From the NCBI GenBank assembly GCA_902623585.1, contig CACNUO010000002.1, positions 1 to 64,000 on the forward strand: DNA of 64,000 nucleotides. Reading direction: 5' to 3'. A model generated the notes under the pieces. The model saw only the letters and a program-made list of their open reading frames with translations, was not told where the DNA came from and made no database searches. Below, piece by piece: positions 1 through 8,514 of the stretch. The position numbers were made by a program, and so were the translations under genes. Each line of letters starts with the position of its first letter. The stretch's first letter is position 1. This DNA is from an uncultured Alphaproteobacteria bacterium (GTDB lineage: Bacteria; Pseudomonadota; Alphaproteobacteria; HIMB59; GCA-002718135).

Positions 1-107
1 AATATAGGATTACTGTCAGCAGGATCTATAACACAACTCTTAAGTGTGTCATTATATAAAACAAAAGAGTAGTTGTCTTTTAATTGATTTATAATTTCAA
101 CTTTCAT
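1..107 (-). CDS. gloB: Hydroxyacylglutathione hydrolase (glyoxalase II), N-terminal fragment
   Basis: Only the first 35 codons are inside the window; the gene runs off the left edge. Reading leftward from an ATG at 105-107 gives a start resembling the glyoxalase II N-terminus: an MKVEII opening, then a KDNYSFVLY stretch, then a VIDPAD stretch before the metallo-beta-lactamase core. The family hydrolyses S-lactoylglutathione to lactate and glutathione. The metal-binding HxHxDH motif would lie beyond the edge and cannot be checked. It begins 7 bp after the metW stop on the same strand, so it is probably the last gene of a metX-metW-gloB transcript. A glyoxalase I homologue lies far away at 38464-38889. 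Confidence 0.75.
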   Translation of the reverse strand, partial: MKVEIINQLKDNYSFVLYNDTLKSCVIDPADSNPI

Positions 108-114
108 CTAATAA

Positions 115-798
115 CTAATTTGCAATAACAGAATTTTTTGCAAAAACTTTTTTTGATGATTTAATTTTTATTGGTTCAAAATTTTTATAACTTAATAAAA
201 AGATAGCTTCGTGAGTGAAAAAATTAACTCCAGTAATTGATTCACTTATATCAAATTGCTTACCTTTTGATGTTAATCCAATACTTTTTTCAATTACAAT
301 ATTCATTTCATTACACAAATTCAAAAAATCCTTAATTGTAAAAAAATGAATGTTAGGTGTGTCATACCATGTATAAGGTAAACTTTCTGTTACTGGCATT
401 CTTCCAGATATTAAAAGCTGTAATCTTATTTTCCAATGTCCAAAGTTAGGAAAAGAAACTATTGCTTTTGATCCTATTCTTAATAATTCAGACAGAATAT
501 CTTTAGGCTTCATCATTGCTTGTAAAGTTTGACTTAAAATTACATAATCAAAACTATTATTTGAATATTGGGACAAATCTAATTCGGCATTTCCATGTAC
601 AACATTGAAACCTCTTGCAATAGCATTTGCAGCTAGGTCTCTATTTAATTCAATGCCATGAGTTATCGCATTACGATTATTTTCTAATTGTTCCATAAGA
701 CCGCCATCACCACATCCAATATCTAGGATTTTTCTATCTTCTGCGATAAGTGTTTCAATAAGAGACCAATCTTTTCTTATGCTATTAATTTTATTCAT
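115..798 (-). CDS. metW: Methionine biosynthesis protein MetW (SAM-dependent methyltransferase fold)
   Basis: This 227-residue protein has a class I methyltransferase glycine motif, LDIGCGDGG, at about residues 25-33. It also has the MetW-typical segments SFPNFGHWKIR and PYTWYDTPNIHFFT. MetW is almost always paired with MetX in proteobacteria and is needed for, or stimulates, homoserine acylation; its own methyl acceptor is not established. Its start overlaps the metX stop by 8 bp, indicating translational coupling within the riboswitch-controlled metX transcript. Length is normal for the family. Confidence 0.93.
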   Translation of the reverse strand: MNKINSIRKDWSLIETLIAEDRKILDIGCGDGGLMEQLENNRNAITHGIELNRDLAANAIARGFNVVHGNAELDLSQYSNNSFDYVILSQTLQAMMKPKDILSELLRIGSKAIVSFPNFGHWKIRLQLLISGRMPVTESLPYTWYDTPNIHFFTIKDFLNLCNEMNIVIEKSIGLTSKGKQFDISESITGVNFFTHEAIFLLSYKNFEPIKIKSSKKVFAKNSVIAN

Positions 799-1939
799 CT
801 ATTTTCGCAAAGTTGTTTGTTAGGAAACCTTTTATTACATCATCTAACTGTGGTTCCTCTAATAAAAAACTATCATGCCCTTTATCAGTATCAATTTCTA
901 GAAAGCTTACTTCTCTTGATAGAGAATTTAATTGATTTACAATCATTTTACTTTCTATTGTAGGGAATAACCAATCCGAGGTAAATGAGACAATTAAATA
1001 TTTTAAATGGTTATTTGGATTATGACTAAACTCAATATTTTTTCTAAATGTTTCATCATGATCAAAATAATCCATAGCCCTTGTTAAATAGAGATATGAA
1101 TTTGCATCAAATCTTTCAACAAATGATTTACCTTGATATCTCAGATAACTCTCAACTTGAAAATCAGCATCAAATCCAAAAGAAATAATATCTCTTGATT
1201 GAAGTTTTCTTCCAAATTTTCTATGCATCGCATTTTCGGATAAATATGTGATATGCGCAATCATTCTTGCTACTGATAGACCTCTTTCTGGCACTTCATT
1301 ATTTTCAAAATACTTTCCATTTTTCCAAATAGGATCACTCATTATTGCCTGTCGCCCAACTTCATGAAATGCAATATTTTGAGCCGAATGTTTTAACGCT
1401 CCCGCAATATGTATTATATTTAAAATTTTATCTGGAAAATCGATTGCCCATTGAAGCGCTTGCATTGCTCCCATCGAACCACCAATGACAGAAAATAACT
1501 TCTCTATATTTAAATTTTCAATCAATAAAGATTGAGCCTTCACCATATCTTTTATTGTTACGGAAGGAAAATTACCACCATATGCAACATCACTTTCATT
1601 TTGTAACTCTTTAGGACCCGTTGAGCCAGCACAACCGCCGAGTACATTTGAGCAAATTACAAAAAATTTGTTTGTATCAATTGGTTTATTAGGCCCAACC
1701 ATTCTAGACCACCAACCTTCTCTCCCAGTAATGGGATTATTCCCAGCAACATATTGATCTCCAGTTAAAGCATGGCAAACAAGAATAGCATTAGTTTTAT
1801 CAGCATTTAATTTGCCATATGTTTTGAATGCTAGTTTAAAACTATCTATTATATCTCCTGATTCTAGTTTTAAATTAATATTCTGGAAATAGGCTATTTC
1901 GCTTTCAAGTTTTGTGTCAGTAGTAAATTTTGTTTTCAT
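791..1939 (-). CDS. metX: Homoserine O-acetyltransferase MetX
   Basis: This 382-residue alpha/beta hydrolase-fold acyltransferase activates homoserine, usually with acetyl-CoA, in the cytoplasm. The nucleophile Ser lies in GGSMGAMQALQW at about residue 155, and the catalytic His is in DKGHDSFLLE near the C-terminus. The N-terminal NAILVCHALTGDQY and GGCAGSTGP segments are typical of MetX. O-acetylhomoserine is the substrate of the MetY-like enzyme encoded at 12419-13729, so both halves of direct sulfhydrylation are in the window. A SAM-II-like aptamer precedes it by about 50 nt, implying repression when S-adenosylmethionine is plentiful. Acetyl versus succinyl specificity cannot be settled from motifs, but acetyl is usual for this branch. 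Confidence 0.93.
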   Translation of the reverse strand: MKTKFTTDTKLESEIAYFQNINLKLESGDIIDSFKLAFKTYGKLNADKTNAILVCHALTGDQYVAGNNPITGREGWWSRMVGPNKPIDTNKFFVICSNVLGGCAGSTGPKELQNESDVAYGGNFPSVTIKDMVKAQSLLIENLNIEKLFSVIGGSMGAMQALQWAIDFPDKILNIIHIAGALKHSAQNIAFHEVGRQAIMSDPIWKNGKYFENNEVPERGLSVARMIAHITYLSENAMHRKFGRKLQSRDIISFGFDADFQVESYLRYQGKSFVERFDANSYLYLTRAMDYFDHDETFRKNIEFSHNPNNHLKYLIVSFTSDWLFPTIESKMIVNQLNSLSREVSFLEIDTDKGHDSFLLEEPQLDDVIKGFLTNNFAKIDE

Positions 1940-1986
1940 ATCTTTTTAGTCTAACACTATTTGAAAGAATGAAGGAGGAGTGTAAA

Positions 1987-2036
1987 CGCTTTAGCTGATT
2001 ATTGCTCCACCCGCAAGCTGTCTCAAATCGGTGATA
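1987..2036 (-). promoter_or_regulatory. SAM-II-like (SAM-II/SAM-V) riboswitch in the metX leader
   Basis: On the minus strand the leader contains, in order, a CACC arm, GATTTGA, GCTTGC, a GGTG arm, an A/T-rich AATAAT linker and GCTAAAGC. That is the order of conserved blocks in the SAM-II family, which precedes metX or metA in alphaproteobacteria and marine metagenomes. CACC (2033-2030) can pair with GGTG (2011-2008) as P1, extended by a U-G pair, and the GCTAAA block (1995-1990) would close the pseudoknot. It lies about 50 nt before the metX ATG. Assignment is by eye; SAM-V shares the same core, so the subclass is uncertain. Confidence 0.75.
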
Positions 2037-2148
2037 ATTGGACTTATATTTATATATCTTTCTAAGTCAATAAATCGTCATTTTTTAAATTAAATACTAC
2101 TTTATTTTGATTTATCGTAAGATAGTTTGTAAAGAAACGTCCAAAATT

Positions 2149-3498
2149 ATGAAAAATAAAGAATTAGACAATTTAAGAAGCAAAATTAATAACATTGATG
2201 ATGAAATTTTATCTTTATTATCTAATCGATCTAAAATTGTTTTAGAAATAGGAAAACACAAAAAAGATAATTCAGTTGTTGATCTAGATAGAGAACAAAA
2301 AATTCTCGACAGATTAAGTTCTAAATTTACAGGATCTTATCCAAAAGATACTATCGTTAGACTTTGGAGGGAAATTTTTCAATCTTCTGAAAAACTTCAA
2401 AAGTTAACTAAAGAAAATATTCAATCAAAAAGATCTATAGAAAACATTAATGTTTATAAAGGTGGTAAGGCAAAGTTAAATAACAATAAAAGAGTTATCA
2501 AACTTTCTTCAAATGAAAATCCCTATGGTGCTTCACCGAAAGCAATTGAATTGTTAGAAACAAAAAATATTAATCATGATTTACATAGATACCCAGAAAT
2601 TGATGGATCATCATTAAGAGAAGCAATAGCTAAAAATTTTTCTATTGATAGTAATAGAATTATTCTTGGCTCTGGCTCAGATGAAGTTTTATTATTTGCA
2701 GCTTTGGCATTTTGTCAAGATGGCGATGAAATTCTCCACGCAAACCACGGCTTTGAGATGTATTCAATTGTGAGTAAAGTAGTTGGTGCAGTTCCAAAAA
2801 AAATTATGGAAGATGTAAATTTCAATTTAAATATTGAAAATCTCATAGATCAAACAAATGATGCTACTAAAGTAATTTATATTGCATCACCTAATAATCC
2901 AACCGGAACTTATTTGTCTAGAGACCAACTTGTTAAATTAATGAATAGCATTTCTAAAAATATTATAGTTGTTATAGACGGGGCATATGTCGAATATGTG
3001 CAAAAAGACGATTATGATAAAGGATTTAGTTTAACGGATGAATATGAGAATATTATTTTAACAAGAACATTTTCAAAAACATATGGACTCGCAGCTTTAA
3101 GAGTAGGCTGGTGTTATACCAGTCAAAAAATAGCTGATATAATTAATAAAATAAAACCTCCTTTTAATACGACAACTATTTCACAGTCTCTTGCAATTAA
3201 AGCTTTGGAGGATAAAGAACATATTGAAAACTCTGTTAAATTAAATTCTGAAATTAAAGATTGGTTTGAAAAAGAGCTCAAACTTCTAAATATTAAAACC
3301 AGACAAACTGAAGGTAATTTTACTTTAATTGAAACTTCAGAAGAAGAAGCTGAGAAAATTAGTAATCATCTTATGAATGATGGCATTATTATAAGGCGTT
3401 TAAATAGTTATAATTTGCCCAATTTTTTGAGAATTAGTATTGGTACAAAAGAAGAAATGAATTTGACAGTTGAAAGTTTGAAGAAATTTAATGTCTAA
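2149..3498 (+). CDS. Chorismate mutase-aromatic/histidinol-phosphate aminotransferase fusion
   Basis: From the ATG at 2149 the protein has 449 residues. The first 90 or so form an AroQ-type all-helical chorismate mutase, with an LRSKINNIDDEILSLLSNRSKI helix and a following IGKHK and Arg-rich segment. A linker leads into a complete HisC-type fold I aminotransferase: SSNENPYGASP, the SPNNPTGTY pocket, the PLP lysine in TRTFSKTYGLAALRVGW (about residue 310), and a C-terminal RISIGTKEE. The fusion would make prephenate from chorismate and transaminate an aromatic keto acid. It overlaps tyrA by 8 bp, which supports Tyr/Phe synthesis over histidine synthesis. A TTG at 2107 would add 14 residues, but the AroQ homology begins after the ATG. 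Confidence 0.85.
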   Translation: MKNKELDNLRSKINNIDDEILSLLSNRSKIVLEIGKHKKDNSVVDLDREQKILDRLSSKFTGSYPKDTIVRLWREIFQSSEKLQKLTKENIQSKRSIENINVYKGGKAKLNNNKRVIKLSSNENPYGASPKAIELLETKNINHDLHRYPEIDGSSLREAIAKNFSIDSNRIILGSGSDEVLLFAALAFCQDGDEILHANHGFEMYSIVSKVVGAVPKKIMEDVNFNLNIENLIDQTNDATKVIYIASPNNPTGTYLSRDQLVKLMNSISKNIIVVIDGAYVEYVQKDDYDKGFSLTDEYENIILTRTFSKTYGLAALRVGWCYTSQKIADIINKIKPPFNTTTISQSLAIKALEDKEHIENSVKLNSEIKDWFEKELKLLNIKTRQTEGNFTLIETSEEEAEKISNHLMNDGIIIRRLNSYNLPNFLRISIGTKEEMNLTVESLKKFNV

Positions 3499-4402
3499 AA
3501 TAACTTATGACTCAGCTTTGGTCATTGGTATGGGATTAATTGGATCATCCATAGCGAGGGCTCTGAAGGAAAAACAATTATCAAAAAAAATTTTTGCTAT
3601 TGATAGAGATAGTGAGGTAATAAATATTTCAAAAAATTTAAATCTTGTGGATGTAATAGAGAGTGATTTAAATAAATTTAATCAACAATTTGATATTATT
3701 TTTATTTGTACGCCTTTGAGTTCATATAGGGATATATTTAAGCAATTGAACAGCTATGTTAATGAAACAACACTAGTAACAGATGTTGGTTCAACAAAAG
3801 TAAGTGTTATAGAAGATTTTAAAGAATCAATTAATAATAAAAAAATTTTATTTGTTCCTGCTCACCCTATTGCTGGATTAGAGAAAAGTGGACCAGAATT
3901 TGGTTTCGCAAAGCTGTTTGAAAATAGGTATTGTATTTTGACCCCAATAGAAACTCAGAGTGAGATAACAAGATCAATTTCAAATATTTGGGAGTCATTT
4001 GGAATGAATATAGAAATCATGGAACCTAAACGTCATGACAGAGTACTAGCTATGACATCTCATATTCCACAACTCATTGCATATTCTGTAGTAGGAACTG
4101 CAACAGAGCTTGAATCTCAAATGAAAGATGAAGTAATTAAGTATTCAGCTGCAGGTTTTAGAGATTTCACAAGATTGGCAGGTAGTGATCCAGTAATGTG
4201 GCGTGATGTTTATGAAAAAAATAAAGAAGCCGTTTTAGAAATGCTTGGTCGTTTCAGTGAAGATCTGCTTACTTATCAAAAAGCAATAAGAAATAATGAT
4301 TTAAAATATTTGGAAGAAAAATTTATAAAATCAAAAGAAATTAGAAAAATTATTGAAGAGATTGGTCAAGCAGGAACTTTTGATCCCACAGAAAAGAATT
4401 AG
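3491..4402 (+). CDS. tyrA: Prephenate/arogenate dehydrogenase TyrA
   Basis: This 303-residue NAD(P)-dependent enzyme oxidatively decarboxylates prephenate or arogenate toward tyrosine. The Rossmann motif VIGMGLIGSSIARAL is at residues 11-25. The TyrA signatures DVGSTK, PAHPIAGLEKSGP and TSHIPQLIAY follow, and the helical dimerisation domain fills the C-terminal half. No ACT domain is present, so feedback inhibition by tyrosine through ACT is unlikely. It starts inside the 3' end of the chorismate mutase-aminotransferase gene. Together they would cover chorismate to tyrosine, in either order of transamination and dehydrogenation. Its stop overlaps the convergent plsC stop by 4 bp. Confidence 0.92.
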   Translation: MSKITYDSALVIGMGLIGSSIARALKEKQLSKKIFAIDRDSEVINISKNLNLVDVIESDLNKFNQQFDIIFICTPLSSYRDIFKQLNSYVNETTLVTDVGSTKVSVIEDFKESINNKKILFVPAHPIAGLEKSGPEFGFAKLFENRYCILTPIETQSEITRSISNIWESFGMNIEIMEPKRHDRVLAMTSHIPQLIAYSVVGTATELESQMKDEVIKYSAAGFRDFTRLAGSDPVMWRDVYEKNKEAVLEMLGRFSEDLLTYQKAIRNNDLKYLEEKFIKSKEIRKIIEEIGQAGTFDPTEKN

Positions 4403-5106
4403 TTATCCAATAATAAATTTGAAGCAGTTTCTATTCTATTTTGAACTTCGTTTAATAAAACTTTTTTATCTAAACCTTCCTCAATTGTCGGTAAAAATTT
4501 TATAGTAATTAATCCTTTTTCTAATACCCATGATTGTTTTGGCCAACATAAACCTGAATTTAAAGCTACAGGAAGGATTTTTCTTTTTGTATGATTATAA
4601 ATTCCAATAAAACCTGTCTTATAATCAGGTTTACTACCAGGCAGCTTTCTTGTTCCTTCTGGGAAAATAATAATTGAAGATCCAAAAGATAATTTTGATT
4701 GAACTTTTTTTAACATATCTCTTATAGCTTTTGTTCCACCATCTCTATTAATCGCAACCATATTAGCCTTGAATAAATATTGTCCAAAAATTGGTATAAA
4801 GAAAAGCTCTCTTTTATGGACAAAGAAACAATCTTTTAAATAGTAATAGAGTGCGAGTGTCTCAAAAGCGGACTGATGTTTAGACGCAATTAAGACACTT
4901 TCATTTGGAATATTTTCTAAACCCTCAATTTTATGTTTAATATTACATATAAGATTAAGAAAAACAAAAATAACATGTATCCAAAGTTTCGTTGGATATT
5001 TAAGTAAATAACTTGGTAATAAGAGAAAAGGTAAACATACAATACCCATCAACACAGTCCATATAACCAAGGAAATATAAAATATTATACTTTTTAAAAT
5101 TAACAT
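4399..5106 (-). CDS. plsC: 1-acyl-sn-glycerol-3-phosphate acyltransferase
   Basis: This 235-residue membrane-associated acyltransferase makes phosphatidic acid from lysophosphatidic acid. A hydrophobic N-terminal segment spans about residues 5-33. The acyltransferase block I is SKHQSAFET, with E in place of the usual D of HX4D, a variant I recall from other alphaproteobacterial PlsC proteins. Block III is IIFPEGTRK, and INRDGG lies between. It is transcribed away from the zinc-ribbon gene at 5157 and converges on tyrA. In many alphaproteobacteria plsC, tyrA, a hisC-like gene, metX/metW and an MJ0042 zinc-ribbon gene form one neighbourhood, seen here in compact form. Confidence 0.9.
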   Translation of the reverse strand: MLILKSIIFYISLVIWTVLMGIVCLPFLLLPSYLLKYPTKLWIHVIFVFLNLICNIKHKIEGLENIPNESVLIASKHQSAFETLALYYYLKDCFFVHKRELFFIPIFGQYLFKANMVAINRDGGTKAIRDMLKKVQSKLSFGSSIIIFPEGTRKLPGSKPDYKTGFIGIYNHTKRKILPVALNSGLCWPKQSWVLEKGLITIKFLPTIEEGLDKKVLLNEVQNRIETASNLLLDN

Positions 5107-5156
5107 ACTTAATGATTTTGTTTTATATACTAGCCTGACTGATCTATATATAATTT

Positions 5157-5600
5157 ATGTTCATTGTTTGCTCTAATTGTGAATTTAAGTATTTAGTAAA
5201 TTCTGCAGATCTTAAACCAAATGGTAGAATGGTTGAATGCGCAAATTGTAATCATCAATGGTTTCAAGAATTAGATGATACTGAAATTACATCATCAGTC
5301 CCATCTACAAAAAAAGAAGAATTAGATCAAAATATAAAAAATAATAACCAAAAAGAAAAATTAGAAAAAGATCCAGTCAGAAATTTACCAAGTACAGTTG
5401 TAAGACAAGAAAAACCAAGTGTTATTAATTCAACGATAGTAATTGCTCTAGCTATAGTTGTAATTTTAGCAATATGGATTTATCGATCCTACGGTGTAAA
5501 TACTTTTATTATTATTGATTTCTATATTAGGGAGTTTTTCTTTAATTTAAATTTGATAATTTCAGACTTAGCTAAAATTATACACAATACTTTAAATTAG
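5157..5600 (+). CDS. MJ0042-type zinc-ribbon membrane protein
   Basis: This 147-residue protein starts with a zinc ribbon: CSNC at residues 5-8 and CANC at about 28-31, with the VECANCNHQWFQ block typical of the MJ0042 zinc-finger family. A charged, low-complexity Lys/Glu/Asn linker follows (about residues 45-90). A single hydrophobic helix at about 97-117 probably anchors the protein with the ribbon in the cytoplasm. In related genomes such genes sit beside ftsE-ftsX and plsC; ftsEX is absent here. The function is not established. Confidence 0.75.
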   Translation: MFIVCSNCEFKYLVNSADLKPNGRMVECANCNHQWFQELDDTEITSSVPSTKKEELDQNIKNNNQKEKLEKDPVRNLPSTVVRQEKPSVINSTIVIALAIVVILAIWIYRSYGVNTFIIIDFYIREFFFNLNLIISDLAKIIHNTLN

Positions 5601-6842
5601 TTACAACCAGCTAGGAATAATATCAGCTTCAATTATTTTCTCAATTTTTTCTGGAGAATAAATAATTGCATAATTATCATTGTTTATTAAAATTTCAGAG
5701 GGCAGTGGCCTAGAGTTATAATTTGAAGACATTACTTTTCCATAGGCTCCTGTATTTTTTATAACCAGTAGATTGCCAATTTTTTGTTTAGCCAATTTAA
5801 TATTTTTTAAAAAAACATCTGAACTTTCACAAATTGGACCAGCAATAGCATAATCCATAATTTCCTCTGATTTTACATCAATCGCTAAAATTTCATGGTG
5901 TGCACCATACATGGCTGGACGTATCAATGTATTCATTCCTGCATCAACAATTAAATAATTTATACCTCCATTATTTTTAATTGTAACAATAGAAGTAACT
6001 ATGACTCCAGCATCAGCAATTAAATACCGACCAGGCTCAAATGATAGTTCATAGTTTGTTTGCGTAAAACAATTATCAAGTTCTTCTTTTACCATCTCAA
6101 TATTAAAGTCAGGATCAGATTCTTCATATTTAACATGAAAACCTCCTCCCAAATCTACATGCTTGATATTAATACCTGATTCAATAAACTTATTTGCAGC
6201 CATTTTCATTTGAGAAAACGTATTTCTATAGGCCTCAATTTTACTAATTTGACTTCCAATATGACAACTAATACCAATTAAATTTAAATTTTTACAACTT
6301 TTAACTAATTTGATAATTTTATCTAAATTTTCAAATTCAATACCAAACTTATCAGTTTTTTTTCCTGTTGAAATTTTACTTAAAGTCTCACCATCAACAT
6401 CTGGATTAAGTCTAACACCAATATCAACGTTTTTATTTTTTTCATTTGCTAAATTATCGAGTAGTTTTATTTCTTCTAAAGATTCAGTATTAATTAAACG
6501 TATGTTTTTATGCATAGCATAGAGTAAGTCTTGTTCAGATTTTCCAACACCTTCAAAAATTATTTTTTTTGGATCGAAACCAGCTTCCAAGGCCCTTTTT
6601 AATTCACCAACTGACACTACATCTGCTCCAATATCTAACGAGTTCATTAATTTCAAAATAGCTTGATTTGAATTAGATTTAATTGAATAAAAAATATTGT
6701 TACCTAAAATTTCTTTAGTTTTATTTACTTGATTTATAATTTTTTGTTGTGAATACACATAAAAAGGTGTCTGACAAACTTTAACTAAGTCATATAAAGA
6801 AGTACCCTCAATATACGGGTCATTATTTTTATAAGTGAGCAT
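5601..6842 (-). CDS. lysA: Diaminopimelate decarboxylase
   Basis: This 413-residue fold III PLP enzyme catalyses the last step of lysine synthesis, meso-diaminopimelate to lysine. The PLP-binding lysine lies in FYSIKSNSN (about residue 55), the phosphate-binding glycines in LGGGFHVKY, the substrate-binding FEPGRYL segment follows, and the C-terminal signatures CESSDVF and GAYGKVMSSNYN are present. It directly follows the lptM gene, with the start 1 bp after the lptM stop, and argH lies upstream, giving an argH-lptM-lysA operon. This order is common in proteobacteria, often followed by dapF. Confidence 0.95.
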   Translation of the reverse strand: MLTYKNNDPYIEGTSLYDLVKVCQTPFYVYSQQKIINQVNKTKEILGNNIFYSIKSNSNQAILKLMNSLDIGADVVSVGELKRALEAGFDPKKIIFEGVGKSEQDLLYAMHKNIRLINTESLEEIKLLDNLANEKNKNVDIGVRLNPDVDGETLSKISTGKKTDKFGIEFENLDKIIKLVKSCKNLNLIGISCHIGSQISKIEAYRNTFSQMKMAANKFIESGINIKHVDLGGGFHVKYEESDPDFNIEMVKEELDNCFTQTNYELSFEPGRYLIADAGVIVTSIVTIKNNGGINYLIVDAGMNTLIRPAMYGAHHEILAIDVKSEEIMDYAIAGPICESSDVFLKNIKLAKQKIGNLLVIKNTGAYGKVMSSNYNSRPLPSEILINNDNYAIIYSPEKIEKIIEADIIPSWL

Positions 6843-7031
6843 TTATTCAGTATTTATAATAACGGATTGTTGACGTTTTTTCTCTTCTTCTAATTTCTCT
6901 AAACAGGCTTCATCACATGGATATGTAATTACGGATTTGTCTACTTGATCTTCTGGCAAACTTAAAGGACCAACTTTACCACAGCTAAAAGTAAACAACA
7001 AAAATGATAATAATATTAATCTGATCATCAT
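6843..7031 (-). CDS. lptM: Small lipoprotein of the LptM (YifL) family
   Basis: This 62-residue protein has a hydrophobic signal followed by a lipobox-like FSC, giving a predicted lipid-modified Cys at residue 17. The LptM hallmark CGKVGPLSLPEDQ comes next, then a short acidic and basic tail. In E. coli LptM helps mature the LptD-LptE lipopolysaccharide translocon by mimicking lipopolysaccharide. Position between argH and lysA is the usual place for this gene. It overlaps the argH stop by 4 bp. The tail contains two further Cys residues (CDEAC) that E. coli LptM does not need, and their role is unknown. Confidence 0.82.
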   Translation of the reverse strand: MMIRLILLSFLLFTFSCGKVGPLSLPEDQVDKSVITYPCDEACLEKLEEEKKRQQSVIINTE

Positions 7032-8410
7032 AAGTATTTTTTTATAACAAGTTTTATAATTTTTTTAGTAATTTCAGGAGCCGTACCCCCAAAACTTGAT
7101 TTTGATTTAACACTGTTAGTAGTTGATAGCACTTTTTTTGCATCAGCTGTTATATTTTTGTCAAATTTTTTTAATTCTCCAAGAGATAATGAATCTATGT
7201 TTCTGTCTTGTTTTGAACAATAAGAAACAATCTTTCCTGTAACTACATAAGCATCTCTAAATGAATATCTAAGATTTTGAACCAACCAATTAGCCAAATC
7301 GGTAGCGGTTGCATTTGAATTATCAATCAACTCTTTCATTCTAGTTTTGTTGAATGTAGATTTTGATAAAATTTCATTCATAACTTTTATACACAAAGAA
7401 ACATTGTCGTATGAATTAAATGTTATTTGTTTATCGTCTTGTAAGTCTTTACTATAAGAAAGTGGTAACCCTTTAATAATATTAAGCATTGAACTTAAAT
7501 TACTAATGATAATACTTGTTTTTCCTCTAACAAGCTCTGCACCATCTGGGTTTTTTTTCTGAGGCATAATTGAGCTACCAGTTGAAAGATCATCTGGCAA
7601 ATTGATAAAATTAAATTGTTGATTTGACCAAAGTACTATTTCCTCTGCTATTTTTGATAAATGAACAGCAATTAGTGACAGAACAAATAAAAATTCTATT
7701 ACAAAGTCTCTATCTGAGACAGTGTCCATAGCATTTTTTGTTGGCTCTCTAAATCCCAACTCTTTAGTTGTATATTTTCTATCAATAGGAAAAGAAGTCC
7801 CTGCAAGTGCAGCTGCACCTAATGGATTTTCATTAAGACGATATAAACAATCTTCAAGTCTTGTTCTGTCTCTACCAATCATTTCAACGTAAGCTAAAAC
7901 ATGATGAGCCAATGTTATTGGTTGAGCAATCTGTAAATGAGTGTAACCTGGCATAATTGTTTCAGTATTTTTTGTTGCAATATTAATTAAAGTTCTCTGA
8001 AATTTTTTTAGTTCACTATCTAAAATTTTAGATTCTTTTTTAACCCATAATTTTAAATCAGTTACTACCTGATCATTTCTAGATCTTGCAGTATGAAGCT
8101 TTCCTGCAATTTTTCCAATTTTCTTAAATAATAAACTTTCAATGTTCATATGAATATCTTCAAGTTTTTTTGAAAATACGACCTTGTTTTTTTCAATATC
8201 TCTTTCGATTGCTTTAAGTCCAGAGACTATTGCACTTTGTTCTTTTTTATTTATTATTTTTTGTTTACCGAGCATTCTAGCATGCACTATTGACCCAGTT
8301 ATATCTTCTTTATACAGACGTTGATCGATATCTATAGACGTATTGATTGCATCTAAAATCTCGCTAGGTCCTTTTGAAAAATGGACATTTCTTGAAGGAT
8401 TTTTTTTCAT
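7028..8410 (-). CDS. argH: Argininosuccinate lyase
   Basis: This 460-residue member of the fumarase/aspartase superfamily cleaves argininosuccinate to arginine and fumarate. The superfamily signature GSSIMPQKKNPDGAEL contains the catalytic Ser loop. HTARSRNDQVVTDL and the TGYTHLQ-like segment PGYTHLQIAQP are ArgH-specific, and the C-terminal SFGGTAPE block is present. It starts about 100 bp from a divergently transcribed beta-oxidation gene. It leads an operon with lptM and lysA. Confidence 0.95.
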   Translation of the reverse strand: MKKNPSRNVHFSKGPSEILDAINTSIDIDQRLYKEDITGSIVHARMLGKQKIINKKEQSAIVSGLKAIERDIEKNKVVFSKKLEDIHMNIESLLFKKIGKIAGKLHTARSRNDQVVTDLKLWVKKESKILDSELKKFQRTLINIATKNTETIMPGYTHLQIAQPITLAHHVLAYVEMIGRDRTRLEDCLYRLNENPLGAAALAGTSFPIDRKYTTKELGFREPTKNAMDTVSDRDFVIEFLFVLSLIAVHLSKIAEEIVLWSNQQFNFINLPDDLSTGSSIMPQKKNPDGAELVRGKTSIIISNLSSMLNIIKGLPLSYSKDLQDDKQITFNSYDNVSLCIKVMNEILSKSTFNKTRMKELIDNSNATATDLANWLVQNLRYSFRDAYVVTGKIVSYCSKQDRNIDSLSLGELKKFDKNITADAKKVLSTTNSVKSKSSFGGTAPEITKKIIKLVIKKYL

Positions 8411-8514
8411 TTTGCGCGCCTATAAGAGATATTTATATTAATTTCCACCCTTATGCTTAAATTATTTTCATACGGCAAATTTTTCTTATATAAGCTCACC
8501 TTTATAGAACTCAC

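Noticed and set aside
2107-2148. TTG start extending the chorismate mutase fusion by 14 residues
   Set aside because: The added residues lack similarity to AroQ proteins, which begin at the ATG at 2149, and no ribosome binding site is evident before the TTG.
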